Source of the DNA: Candidatus Rokuibacteriota bacterium
GTDB lineage: Bacteria > Methylomirabilota > Methylomirabilia > Rokubacteriales > CSP1-6
Reading direction: 5' to 3'
Length of the DNA: 64,000 nt
Assembly (NCBI GenBank): GCA_003220535.1
Contig: QHSU01000079.1
Location: 1-64,000 of the forward strand
A program made the translations under genes and the position numbers. Below the pieces are notes generated by a model that was not told where the DNA came from, made no database searches, and saw only the letters and a list, made by a program, of their open reading frames with translations. Shown one piece after another: positions 24,636 to 32,815 of the stretch (the first letter of the stretch is position 1; every line of letters starts with the position of its first letter).

Positions 24636-24677
24636 GCGGGCCGCAGGCCGTCGCGAGACTCCGCCAGCCGGGACGCG
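24636..24677 (+). repeat. degenerate copy of the dispersed intergenic repeat
   Basis: The stretch GCGGGCCGCAGGCCGTCGCG and the following ACTCCGCCAGCCGGGACGCG resemble the element at 37734-37785 and 39457-39508. The middle differs and the tail is incomplete. It lies between DRR paralogue A and the nuclease gene. The rest of the 142-bp gap (24632-24773) holds a TTGACA at 24738-24743 without a clear -10. Confidence 0.45.
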
Positions 24678-24773
24678 CCGCTGATCCGTCGCAAGCTCGC
24701 GCTCTCTCGAAGCGAATAGGCGAGTTGTATCTAAACGTTGACACCCGCCGACCCGGGGTGACACCGTGGCGGC

Positions 24774-25259
24774 GTGGCGCTCCGGCCGTGGCAGCTATCC
24801 CTCCTGCGTCTTCCGCTCCTACTTGTCCCGCTTCTGCTGGCGTCGCCCGCCCAGGGTGAGCCCGTCGAAGGCACCGTCGTCCGCGTCGTGGATGGCGACA
24901 CGATCCACGTGAAGGTCGGCGACTACGTTGAGAAGGTTCGCTACATCGGCATGAACACGCCCGAGATCCATCACCCGACCAAGGGTGAGCAGCCGGGCGG
25001 GCGCGAAGCCGCCGAGATGAACCGGCGCCTCGTGGGCGGCAAGCGGGTACGGCTCGAGCTGGACGTCCGGTCGCGGGACCGATACGGGCGGCTCCTGGCC
25101 TACGTGTGGGTCGGCGAGCTGATGGTGAATGCCGAGCTGGTGCGCCTCGGCTACGCCCAGGTGATGACGGTTCCGCCGAACGTCCGACACCAGGAGCTCT
25201 TCGTGAAGCTGCAGCGGGAGGCCCGCGAGGCAGGCCGGGGCCTCTGGCGCCGCGCGTAG
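24774..25259 (+). CDS. secreted thermonuclease (SNase) family protein
   Basis: 161 aa from GTG 24774. A signal peptide (hydrophobic LLRLPLLLVPLLLASPAQG) precedes a staphylococcal-nuclease OB fold: VVRVVDGDTIHV, the catalytic Arg/Asp region VRYIGMNTPEIHHP, and VRLELDVRSRDRYGRLLAYVWV with the second catalytic Arg. It is likely a calcium-dependent nuclease acting outside the cytoplasm on DNA or RNA. Length and motifs are normal for single-domain members. No neighbour suggests a special role. Confidence 0.9.
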   Translation: MALRPWQLSLLRLPLLLVPLLLASPAQGEPVEGTVVRVVDGDTIHVKVGDYVEKVRYIGMNTPEIHHPTKGEQPGGREAAEMNRRLVGGKRVRLELDVRSRDRYGRLLAYVWVGELMVNAELVRLGYAQVMTVPPNVRHQELFVKLQREAREAGRGLWRRA

Positions 25260-25287
25260 GATGCCGGGCGCGGCAGGCGATCGTCGG

Positions 25288-25704
25288 CTATCTGATGTAG
25301 CGCGTCATCCGCTCGTCCCGTCGCCAGCCGCGGTCCCCGAGCGCGTCCCAGAATCCCACGGCATGGGTTTCGTGGCGCTCGACGAGCGCCGACAACCGGC
25401 GAGCGCCCTTCGTCTGCATGACGTGCTCGGCCTCCTGGACGAGCCGGCGCGCCAGGCCGCGGCGGCGCGCCTCGGGGGCCACCGCCAGACGATAGATGTT
25501 GCCGCGCCAGCCGTCCCATCCGCCGATCACGCTTCCGACGATCCGGCCCTGCTGCACGGCGACGAGGAATCCATCACCGTGCTGGTCGACCAGTCGCCGG
25601 AGCTCCTCGAGGCTATCGGTCGGGCTCGGGATGGCGCCGGCGTGCTCCCACAGAGCGAGCACGTCCGGACATTCCTCTCGACGGCAGGGTCGGATCACGA
25701 TCAT
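25288..25704 (-). CDS. GNAT family N-acetyltransferase
   Basis: 138 aa. The acetyl-CoA binding motif A is VAPEARRRGLARRLVQEAE, after the beta4 strand IYRLAV; GWDGWRGNIYRLAV and ALVERHETHAVGFWDALG complete a typical GNAT fold. The substrate is unknown; RimI-like and small-molecule acetyltransferases look alike. It is divergent from the indolepyruvate oxidoreductase gene, and the two share an 82-bp control region. Confidence 0.82.
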   Translation of the reverse strand: MIVIRPCRREECPDVLALWEHAGAIPSPTDSLEELRRLVDQHGDGFLVAVQQGRIVGSVIGGWDGWRGNIYRLAVAPEARRRGLARRLVQEAEHVMQTKGARRLSALVERHETHAVGFWDALGDRGWRRDERMTRYIR

Positions 25705-25730
25705 CGAGGTGGCTCCTGGCCCGATCTGAT

Positions 25731-25763
25731 TTGCGCCGTACCGGGGCCCCCCGTATCATACGG
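25731..25763 (+). promoter_or_regulatory. promoter with palindrome over the -10 box, upstream of IOR
   Basis: TTGCGC (25731-25736), a 17-bp spacer and TATCAT (25754-25759). The -10 lies inside a perfect palindrome, CCGTAT-C-ATACGG (25751-25763), which would suit a repressor operator. The gene's Shine-Dalgarno GAGAGGAG follows. Confidence 0.5.
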
Positions 25764-25786
25764 GCAGCCATCTCGAGAGGAGATCC

Positions 25787-28700
25787 ATGGCGATCAAGCG
25801 TGATTTCACTCTGGACGCCAAGTACCGTCAGGAAGAAGGGCTCATCTTCCTCTCGGGCATCCAGGCGCTGGTGCGGTTGCCCCTCGATCAGCACCGCGCC
25901 GACAAGCGCCGGGGGCTCAACACCGCCACGCTCATATCCGGATATCGCGGCTCACCGCTCGGCGGCCTCGACCTCACGCTCGAGCGCAATCCCGATCTGC
26001 TCCGCGAGCACAACGTCGTCTTCCTCTCGGGCGTCAACGAGGACCTCGGGGCGACGGCCGTCTACGGTAGCCAGCTCGCCAACCTGTTCCCGCAGCCGAA
26101 ATACGACGGCGTCCTCGGCATGTGGTACGGCAAGGGCCCCGGCGTCGATCGCACCGGCGACGTCTTCAAGCACGCGAACTACGCCGGCGTCTCGCACCAC
26201 GGGGGCGTGCTCGCGCTGGGCGGCGACGATCCGCTCTCCAAGTCGTCCACGATCCCGTCGCATTCCGAAGTGGCCTTCTACGATGCGCTCTTCCCCGTGC
26301 TCTATCCCGGCAACGCGCAGGAGATCCTCGACCTGGGCCGGCTCGGCTTCGAGCTCTCTCGCTATTCCGGGCTCTGGGTGGGCTTCAAGATCGTGACCAA
26401 CGTCGCCGACGAGATCGGTACCGCCGAGGTCGCGCCGGACCGGATCGTCCTCGCCGATCCCGGCTTCGTCTACGAGGGGCGGCCCTGGCAAGCCCGACAG
26501 AATCCGCTGCTGATGCCGCCGTGGGGCCTCGAGACCGAACGGGAGATCCACTACGGCCGGCTCGAGGCGGCCAAGGCGTTCGCGGCGGCGCACCGGCTGA
26601 ACCGCGTCACGCTCCCCACGCCGAATGCCTGGCTCGGCATCGCCGCGCCCGGCAAGACGTACTACGACCTCCGCGAGGCGCTCGCCGAGCTCGGGCTCGA
26701 CAACGCGGCGCTCCGGGAGTACGGCATCCGCCTGCTGAAGATCGAGATGCTGTTCCCGATGGAGCCGGGCGCCATCCGCGAGTTCGCGCGCGGCCTCGAG
26801 GAGCTCCTGGTGGTCGAGGAGAAGCGCGCGTTCTGCGAGCTCTTCATCCGCGACATCCTCTACAACCAGGCCGAGCGCCCACGGGTGGTCGGCAAGTACG
26901 ACGAGCACGGCCGCCCCCTCGTGCCCGCCGACGCCGAGCTCGATGCCGACCGGATCGCCCAGCTCGTGGCCGCGCGCCTCGAGCGACGGATCCATCTCGA
27001 GTCGATCACGGCGCGCGTGGCGCTCCTCGAGACGTTGCGTCAGCGGCCCGCGCCTCTGACGTTGGCGCGCCAGCCCTACTTCTGCTCCGGGTGCCCGCAC
27101 AACCGCTCGACGGTGCTGCCCGAGGGCTCGATGGCCAGCGCGGGCATCGGCTGCCACGGGATGGCGCTCTTGATGGACCGTAAGACGATGGGGCTCACCC
27201 ACATGGGTGGCGAGGGGGTCCAGTGGGTGGGGATGGCGCCCTTCACCGAGACGAAGCACCTCTTCCAGAATCTCGGCGACGGCACCTTCTTCCACTCCGG
27301 TTCCCTGGCGATCCGCCAGGCGGTCGCGTCGAGCGCCAACCTCACCTACAAGATCCTCTACAACTCGGCCGTCGCGATGACCGGTGGCCAGGACGCCGCC
27401 GGCGCGATGCCGGTGCCCGAGTTGACGCGCTCGCTCGCGGCCGAGGGCGTCAAGCGCATCATCGTGATCACCGACGAGCCGGACAAGTATCCGAAGGGCA
27501 CCGCGTGGGCCGTCGGCGTCGAGGTCTGGCACCGCGATCGGCTCGACGAGGCTCAGCGGCTGCTCCGCGATATCCCGGGCGTCACCGCGCTCATCTACGA
27601 CCAGCGCTGCGCCGCCGAAAAGCGGCGGCTGCGGAAGCGGGGGCGGCTGCCCGACCCGAACCTGCGTGTCTTCATCAACGAGGCGGTCTGCGAGGGCTGC
27701 GGCGACTGCGGTGTGAAGAGCAATTGCCTCTCGGTGCATCCGGTCGAGACCGAGTTCGGACGCAAGACGCAGATCCATCAATCGTCGTGCAACAAGGACT
27801 ACTCCTGTTTGCAGGGGGACTGCCCGTCGTTCCTGACGGTCGTGCCCCTCGTCGACCCCCTGAAGAAGGAGCGCCGCGTCTTCAAGGTCGAGCGGACACT
27901 GCCCGAGCCTCCGCTCAAAGTCGGTGGCGACGCCAATGTGTTCATGATGGGCATCGGCGGCACCGGCGTGGTGACCGTGAATCAGATCCTGGGCACCGCG
28001 GCGCTGCTCGACGGCAAGCACGTCCGCGGCCTCGACCAGACCGGCCTCAGTCAGAAGGGCGGGCCGGTCGTCTCGCACCTCAAGATCTCCGACCGGGCGT
28101 CCGAGGCCTCGAACAAGGTCGCCGCCGGATCGGCGGACTGTTATCTCGGGTTCGATATCCTCGTCGCGACCTCGCCGCAGAACCTCGATCACGCCCGCCC
28201 CGACCGGACGATCGCGGTCGTCTCGACCAGCCAGGTGCCGACGGGCGCGATGGTGACGTCAACGGCGGTCGAGTTCCCCGAGACGAACGGGCTCATCACG
28301 TCGATCGATCGGGTCACCCGCAAGGACGAGAACGTCTACCTCGACGCGCTCGGGCTCGCCGAGACACTCTTCGACGACCACATGGCCGCGAACATGATCG
28401 TCCTGGGCGCGGCATGGCAGGCCGGCGCCATCCCCGTGAGCGCGGCGGCGATCGAAGAAGCGATCGCGCTGAACGGGGTGTCGGTCCAGATGAACAGCCA
28501 CGCGTTCCGCGTGGGCCGGTTGGTCGTCGCCGATCCCGCCTGGGTGCGCGGTGTCACCCGGCGTCGCCTGGGCGCCGTCGATGGGGCGCAGGAGCTCTCG
28601 GCGGAGGCGCGGCAGCTCGTGGACGGCGCTGGCGCGACCGGCGAGCTCCGACGGCTCCTCGAGGTCCGCGTGCCCGAGCTGATCGCCTACCAGCGCGCGG

Positions 28701-29251
28701 CGTACGCGCGGGAGTACCTCCAGTTCGTGTGTCGCGTCCGCGAGGCCGAGACCGCGGCCACGCCCGGAGAGTCGCGTCTCTCCGAGGCCGTCGCGCGCTA
28801 CCTCTTCAAGCTCATGGCGTACAAGGACGAGTACGAGGTCGCGCGCCTGCACCTGAAGACGGACATCGCCCGCGCGCTGGCGGACGAGTTCCCGGGCGGC
28901 GTCGAGCTCAAGTACAACCTGCATCCGCCTTTCCTCCGGGCGCTCGGGCTCGAGCGGAAGATCAAGCTCGGCACGTGGTTCGCGCCGGTCTTCGGCGTGC
29001 TCGCCGGAATGAAGTGGCTGCGCGGCACCCCGCTCGACCCGTTCGGTTTCGCCGCGGTGCGGCGCCTGGAGCGGCAGCTCCCCGGCGAGTATCGCGTGGT
29101 CGTCGAAAAGGCGCTGGTCGGGCTCTCGCCGGAGAGCTACGAACGTGCGGTGAAGCTCGCGGGACTGCCCGACCTGATCCGTGGCTACGAAGAGATCAAG
29201 CTCCGCAACGTCCAGCGCTTCCGGGACGAGGTCCGCGCGCTCGGCTTCTGA
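25787..29251 (+). CDS. indolepyruvate ferredoxin oxidoreductase family protein (fused IorA-IorB)
   Basis: 1154 aa. This is a large 2-oxoacid:ferredoxin oxidoreductase in which the thiamine-diphosphate alpha part and the gamma part are one chain. The N-terminal half has the pyrimidine-binding region (SGYRGSPLGGLD) and PP-binding region (FCSGCPHNRST, GIGCHGMALLMD). A 4Fe-4S site follows at C635, C638, C641 and C647 (CEGCGDCGVKSNC), then the gamma domain with MGIGGTGVVTVNQILG near 725. The C-terminal ~200 residues are the extra domain of this subfamily. It oxidatively decarboxylates aryl- or branched-chain 2-oxoacids to acyl-CoA, reducing ferredoxin. GAGAGGAG precedes ATG 25787. Confidence 0.93.
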   Translation: MAIKRDFTLDAKYRQEEGLIFLSGIQALVRLPLDQHRADKRRGLNTATLISGYRGSPLGGLDLTLERNPDLLREHNVVFLSGVNEDLGATAVYGSQLANLFPQPKYDGVLGMWYGKGPGVDRTGDVFKHANYAGVSHHGGVLALGGDDPLSKSSTIPSHSEVAFYDALFPVLYPGNAQEILDLGRLGFELSRYSGLWVGFKIVTNVADEIGTAEVAPDRIVLADPGFVYEGRPWQARQNPLLMPPWGLETEREIHYGRLEAAKAFAAAHRLNRVTLPTPNAWLGIAAPGKTYYDLREALAELGLDNAALREYGIRLLKIEMLFPMEPGAIREFARGLEELLVVEEKRAFCELFIRDILYNQAERPRVVGKYDEHGRPLVPADAELDADRIAQLVAARLERRIHLESITARVALLETLRQRPAPLTLARQPYFCSGCPHNRSTVLPEGSMASAGIGCHGMALLMDRKTMGLTHMGGEGVQWVGMAPFTETKHLFQNLGDGTFFHSGSLAIRQAVASSANLTYKILYNSAVAMTGGQDAAGAMPVPELTRSLAAEGVKRIIVITDEPDKYPKGTAWAVGVEVWHRDRLDEAQRLLRDIPGVTALIYDQRCAAEKRRLRKRGRLPDPNLRVFINEAVCEGCGDCGVKSNCLSVHPVETEFGRKTQIHQSSCNKDYSCLQGDCPSFLTVVPLVDPLKKERRVFKVERTLPEPPLKVGGDANVFMMGIGGTGVVTVNQILGTAALLDGKHVRGLDQTGLSQKGGPVVSHLKISDRASEASNKVAAGSADCYLGFDILVATSPQNLDHARPDRTIAVVSTSQVPTGAMVTSTAVEFPETNGLITSIDRVTRKDENVYLDALGLAETLFDDHMAANMIVLGAAWQAGAIPVSAAAIEEAIALNGVSVQMNSHAFRVGRLVVADPAWVRGVTRRRLGAVDGAQELSAEARQLVDGAGATGELRRLLEVRVPELIAYQRAAYAREYLQFVCRVREAETAATPGESRLSEAVARYLFKLMAYKDEYEVARLHLKTDIARALADEFPGGVELKYNLHPPFLRALGLERKIKLGTWFAPVFGVLAGMKWLRGTPLDPFGFAAVRRLERQLPGEYRVVVEKALVGLSPESYERAVKLAGLPDLIRGYEEIKLRNVQRFRDEVRALGF

Positions 29252-29383
29252 CCGCGACGATCGCGCTGCGGCGCGGAGCCGCCGCCGGCGCGTCCGCCCT
29301 TCGTCCTCCTCGCGCTGGTCGGTGCCATCGGGTGCACGCGCTGGGCGCGGCAGCAGTCAAGGCAGCTCAAGACGGGAGGCGTG

Positions 29384-29650
29384 ATGACGAATCTCGACCG
29401 GCAGATGAAGACGCTCCAGAAGCACCTCAAGACCCTGAAGCGGGAGGCCAACCGGGCAACCGGCCAGGCGCGCCGGCGCATGAAGCGGATCGAGCGACGC
29501 ACCCGCGTCGAGGTCGAGCGGGCGATCCGCCGCGCCGAGCCTCGGGTGCGTCAGGCGGTCGCCCAGGCGGCGTTGCTGAGCCGGAGCCTGCAAGTCGGCG
29601 TGCGCGCGGGCGCGGCCGCGTATCGAGCGGGCCGCGCGCCCAAGCGCTGA
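29384..29650 (+). CDS. small, very basic helical protein, function unknown
   Basis: 88 aa, rich in Arg, Lys, Gln and Ala. Residues 1-70 read as a continuous amphipathic helix or coiled coil (QMKTLQKHLKTLKREANRATGQARRRMKRIERRTR), with a less charged, Ala-rich tail. A GGGAGG Shine-Dalgarno lies upstream of the paired GTG/ATG; ATG 29384 has the better spacing. The composition would suit nucleic-acid binding or a histone H1-like role, but no family is recognised. It follows the IOR gene after 132 bp with nothing notable between. Confidence 0.55.
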   Translation: MTNLDRQMKTLQKHLKTLKREANRATGQARRRMKRIERRTRVEVERAIRRAEPRVRQAVAQAALLSRSLQVGVRAGAAAYRAGRAPKR

Positions 29651-29660
29651 CCTGGCTCGC

Positions 29661-30086
29661 TCAGTCCTGCTCGCGGGCGCGCTCGCGCTTGAGCGCGCCC
29701 CGCCGCTTCTTCGTGTCGAGCCGCCGCTCGCGCGCGCCCGCGGAGGGCCGCGAGGCCTTGCGCGGGCGCGGCTCGCGCAGAGCGGCGGCGACCAGCGCGC
29801 GGACCCGGTCGCGGGCGTCCTCGAGATTCCGCGCCTGATTGCGCGTCGCCTGACTCGAGACCATCAATCGGCCGTCGGCGTCGAGCCGGTGGTGACAGAG
29901 CGCCGCCAGGCGCGCGCGCGCAGCCTCCGACAGCCCTTCGACGGCGCCGAGGTCGACGCGCAGGTCGACCTTGGTCGCGACCTTGTTCACGTTCTGGCCG
30001 CCCGGGCCCGACGCGCGCACCGCGCGGACGTGGAGCGCCCCCTCGGGCACGCGCACCGTGCTGTTGACGACGATCGCGCGGCTCAT
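29661..30086 (-). CDS. arfB: alternative ribosome-rescue factor / peptidyl-tRNA hydrolase ArfB
   Basis: 141 aa. It has the class I release-factor catalytic loop GPGGQNVNKV without the codon-reading domains, and a basic C-terminal tail (GARERRLDTKKRRGALKRERAREQD) that in ArfB enters the empty mRNA channel of stalled ribosomes. It hydrolyses peptidyl-tRNA on non-stop complexes. Length and motif are normal. ATG 30086 lies six bases after a TACAAT box, so the mRNA is probably leaderless. It is convergent with the small basic protein gene (ten bases apart). Confidence 0.92.
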   Translation of the reverse strand: MSRAIVVNSTVRVPEGALHVRAVRASGPGGQNVNKVATKVDLRVDLGAVEGLSEAARARLAALCHHRLDADGRLMVSSQATRNQARNLEDARDRVRALVAAALREPRPRKASRPSAGARERRLDTKKRRGALKRERAREQD

Positions 30087-30092
30087 GCCTCG

Positions 30093-30098
30093 ATTGTA
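30093..30098 (-). promoter_or_regulatory. -10 box TACAAT of a probably leaderless arfB mRNA
   Basis: On the minus strand TACAAT spans 30098-30093 and ATG begins at 30086, six bases later. That is where transcription is expected to start. No Shine-Dalgarno fits in between. Confidence 0.55.
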
Positions 30099-30109
30099 CC
30101 GTGCTCGAC

Positions 30110-30162
30110 GCTTCGCCTCGGACGGCGGGGCCCCAGCCCCACGACGTCCTGCGGCTCGCGCG
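30110..30162 (-). repeat. dispersed intergenic repeat, minus-oriented copy
   Basis: The reverse complement contains GCGCGAGCCGCAGG, then GTCGTGGGGCTGGGGCCCCG and CCGTCCGAGGCG. It matches the plus copies at 37734-37785 and 39457-39508 with scattered differences. It fills the divergent gap between arfB and the adenine-deaminase-like gene. Confidence 0.6.
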
Positions 30163-30168
30163 ACCATC

Positions 30169-30174
30169 TATAAT
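30169..30174 (+). promoter_or_regulatory. consensus -10 box TATAAT, leaderless candidate
   Basis: A perfect TATAAT is eight bases before GTG 30183 with no Shine-Dalgarno, so transcription probably starts at or next to the GTG. No -35 consensus is visible. Confidence 0.55.
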
Positions 30175-30182
30175 GTCCCGTT

Positions 30183-31886
30183 GTGATCATCGCTGAGCGT
30201 CGGCGCCTCACCGACGTCGCTCGCGGCGACGCCCACGCCGATCTCTACGTGCGCGGCGGATCGTTGCTGAACGTCTACACCGGCGAGATCTATCCGGCCG
30301 GCGTCGCGACCCGGGGGGAGCGGATCGCGTACGTCGGCGTCCGCGACGACATGATCGGCCCGCGCACGCGCGTGGTCGACGCGCGGGGCCGCGTCATCGT
30401 GCCGGGCTACATCGATCCCCACGTGCACCCGGCGACCCTGACGACACCGGCCGCGCTCGCGCGCTTCGTCCTGCCGCTCGGGACCACCGCGGTCGTCGCC
30501 GACACGCTCCAGTTCTGGGAGCTGGGCGGCCTCGCCGCGTTCCGCACGGTGGCCGACGCGCTGCTCCCCGCGCCGCTCCGGTACTACTGGATGATCCGCC
30601 CGCACGCCCAGAGTCGAATGCCCGACGAGTGGCGGCGGTTCGACGTCACGACCCTCGCGCGAGCGATGGACCATCCGCGCGCGGTGGCGATCGGCGAGGT
30701 CACACGATGGCCCGACGCCTGGCGCGGTGAGCCGGCGCTGCTGCGCCGCCTCGCCCTCGGCGGCCGCGTCGAGGGTCACACGGCGGGCGCTTCCGCCGAG
30801 AAGATCGCGGCGATCGCCGCGGCGGGCTTCACCTCGGACCACGAGCCGATCACCGCCCAGGAGGTGCTCGACCGCGCGCGTCAGGGCATCGCGGTGATGC
30901 TGCGCGAGTCGTCCCTCCGCCCCGATCTCGTCGGACTGCTCGACGCCCTCAAGACGGCGCCGGCACTCGTCTCGAGGCTGATGCTCACGAGCGACGGCTC
31001 GATGCCCGCGTTCCTCCGCACCCACGGCTTCGTCGATCACCTGATCCGCGTGGCCATCGAGCGTGGCGTGACGTCCGTCGACGCCTATCGCATGGCGACG
31101 CTGAACCCGGCGACCTACTACGGGCTCGATGCCGACCTCGGCGGCGTGGCGCCTGGTCGCTACGCCGACTTCTGTCTGCTCGAGAATCTGGCCGAGCCGA
31201 GGCCGGTCACCGTGATCGCGAGCGGGAAGGTGGTCGCCGAGGGCGGCCGCCTGCTCGCGCGCGTGCCGGAGCCCCCGTGGCGGCGTGTGTTCACCTCGGC
31301 CGAGGCGCGGCTGGCGGTGCGGTGGCGCGCTCGAGCGCGGGACTTCGAGCTTCCGGCGCGCGCGCGCTACCCGGTCATCACGTTGATCAGCTCGGTCATC
31401 AGCCGGCTGGACGAGCGACCGATGCAACCGGGGGACCTCCACGCGGCCCTTCTCGATCGCGCCGGTCGCTGGATCGCGCCGGGTGTCGTGGCGGGCTTCG
31501 CCGAGCGGCTCGACGGCTTCGCGACGACCACCAGCACCGACTTCAACATTCTGGCGCTGGGCCGCCGTCCGGAATCGATGACGCGGGCGGTCAACCGGCT
31601 CCTCGACCTGCGTGGTGGAATCGTCCTCGTCGACGGCGAGCGGATCGCCTACGAGCTGCCGCTGCCCATCGGCGGCATCATGACGCGCGGCACCGTCGAC
31701 GAGGTGGCCCGGCGGGAAGACGAGCTGCGTCGGCACCTCGTCGAGCGCGGCTACCCGCACCACGAGCCGCTCTACACCCTGTTCTTCCTCGCGGCGGACT
31801 TTCTCCCGGCCGTCCGGCTCTCGCCGCGCGGCGTCTGGGACGTCAAGCAGAGCCGGGTTCTTCTTCCGTCGCGGCATCGGCGATGA
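30183..31886 (+). CDS. adenine deaminase-like amidohydrolase
   Basis: 567 aa, the length of Ade family proteins. The amidohydrolase core starts after a beta-sandwich (LYVRGGSLLNVYTGEIY), with the metal motif PGYIDPHVHP, then GHTAGAS, SDHE and LTSDGSMP. The Ade C-terminal domain follows (LPIGGIMTRGTVDEV). Known enzymes have HxHIESS after the first His pair; here it reads HVHPATL, and the following DPHE-like block is also changed. The substrate may therefore differ from adenine. GTG 30183 overlaps a near-leaderless promoter. The downstream esterase and DUF445 genes follow with ATGA overlaps, making a three-gene operon. Confidence 0.8.
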   Translation: MIIAERRRLTDVARGDAHADLYVRGGSLLNVYTGEIYPAGVATRGERIAYVGVRDDMIGPRTRVVDARGRVIVPGYIDPHVHPATLTTPAALARFVLPLGTTAVVADTLQFWELGGLAAFRTVADALLPAPLRYYWMIRPHAQSRMPDEWRRFDVTTLARAMDHPRAVAIGEVTRWPDAWRGEPALLRRLALGGRVEGHTAGASAEKIAAIAAAGFTSDHEPITAQEVLDRARQGIAVMLRESSLRPDLVGLLDALKTAPALVSRLMLTSDGSMPAFLRTHGFVDHLIRVAIERGVTSVDAYRMATLNPATYYGLDADLGGVAPGRYADFCLLENLAEPRPVTVIASGKVVAEGGRLLARVPEPPWRRVFTSAEARLAVRWRARARDFELPARARYPVITLISSVISRLDERPMQPGDLHAALLDRAGRWIAPGVVAGFAERLDGFATTTSTDFNILALGRRPESMTRAVNRLLDLRGGIVLVDGERIAYELPLPIGGIMTRGTVDEVARREDELRRHLVERGYPHHEPLYTLFFLAADFLPAVRLSPRGVWDVKQSRVLLPSRHRR

Positions 31887-32815
31887 GCGGCCGCCGCGTC
31901 GCGATCGCGATCGTCGGCGTGGCGCTGATCGCGGTCGTCGCGGCGCACGGCGCGCCGGCTTCTCGAAAGGACGACGGCGCGTTCAGGCGCGGCGTGCTCG
32001 GCCGGCGCGCCTATCGCCTGTACGTCCCGCAGCGTCCCCCTGCGGACCCGCTGTCCCTCGTCGTCGCGCTTCACGGGTGCTGGCAGACGCCGGAGGACTT
32101 CGCGCAGGGCACCCGCCTCAACGAGGCGGCCGAGCGCCGCGGCCTCCTGGTGCTCTATCCGGCGCAGAGCCGCTGGGACAACGTGAGCCGCTGCTGGAAC
32201 TGGTTCGATCCCGCCCACCAGTCGCGGCGCTCGGGCGAGGTCGCCGAGCTCGTGGCGTTGGCCCAGGCGGTGGGACGCGAGCATGGGGCGGTGGCCGGCC
32301 GCGCCGTCGTGATCGGATTCTCGGCCGGCGGCTTCATGGCCGTCAACCTCCTGTGCGCCGCGCCCGAGCTGGTCGCGGGCGTGGGCGTCGTCGCGGGCGG
32401 GCCCTATCGCTGCGGTCTCGGCCCCGAGGGCGCGGTCGAGTGTATGGGCGGCCACAAGCTCGACGGCGTCGCGTCGGCGACCGCTTGTCTGGCGGCCACC
32501 GGAAGGCGCTCACTGGCCATGCGCGCCTCGCTCTGGCACGGCGACCGCGACTCGGTCGTGGCGCCGGTCAACCTCGCGGCGTTGGAGACGATGTTCGCGC
32601 GGCTCGCGGGCCTGACCTCGAGGGTCACCGAGACGAGGGACGGCGCCGCGTACGCGCTCTACCGGGACCGCCGCGGCGATCTCGCGATCGAGACCTGGCT
32701 CGTGCCGGGCCTGGGTCACGCCTGGAGCGGCGGCGATCCGCGTGCGACCCACACCTGGCCGCCCGGCCCGAGCGCCACCGATCACATCCTGGACTTCCTG
32801 CAAAGCCCGCGATGA
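31883..32815 (+). CDS. secreted PHB-depolymerase/feruloyl-esterase family hydrolase
   Basis: 310 aa. The N-terminal signal peptide (VAIAIVGVALIAVVAAHGAPA) is followed by an alpha/beta hydrolase of the LpqC/esterase_phb group. Visible are the oxyanion region LVVALHGCWQTPEDF, nucleophile motif GFSAGGFMA, acid in WHGDRDSVV and His in GLGHAWSGG. It could hydrolyse polyhydroxyalkanoate oligomers or aryl esters outside the cytoplasm. ATG 31883 overlaps the upstream stop by four bases. Confidence 0.87.
   Translation: MSGRRVAIAIVGVALIAVVAAHGAPASRKDDGAFRRGVLGRRAYRLYVPQRPPADPLSLVVALHGCWQTPEDFAQGTRLNEAAERRGLLVLYPAQSRWDNVSRCWNWFDPAHQSRRSGEVAELVALAQAVGREHGAVAGRAVVIGFSAGGFMAVNLLCAAPELVAGVGVVAGGPYRCGLGPEGAVECMGGHKLDGVASATACLAATGRRSLAMRASLWHGDRDSVVAPVNLAALETMFARLAGLTSRVTETRDGAAYALYRDRRGDLAIETWLVPGLGHAWSGGDPRATHTWPPGPSATDHILDFLQSPR

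Noticed and set aside
25952..28192. 746-aa minus-strand frame inside the IOR gene
   Set aside because: Antisense of a clear 1154-aa enzyme; the composition (Arg/Gly/Glu-rich) is typical of a shadow frame.
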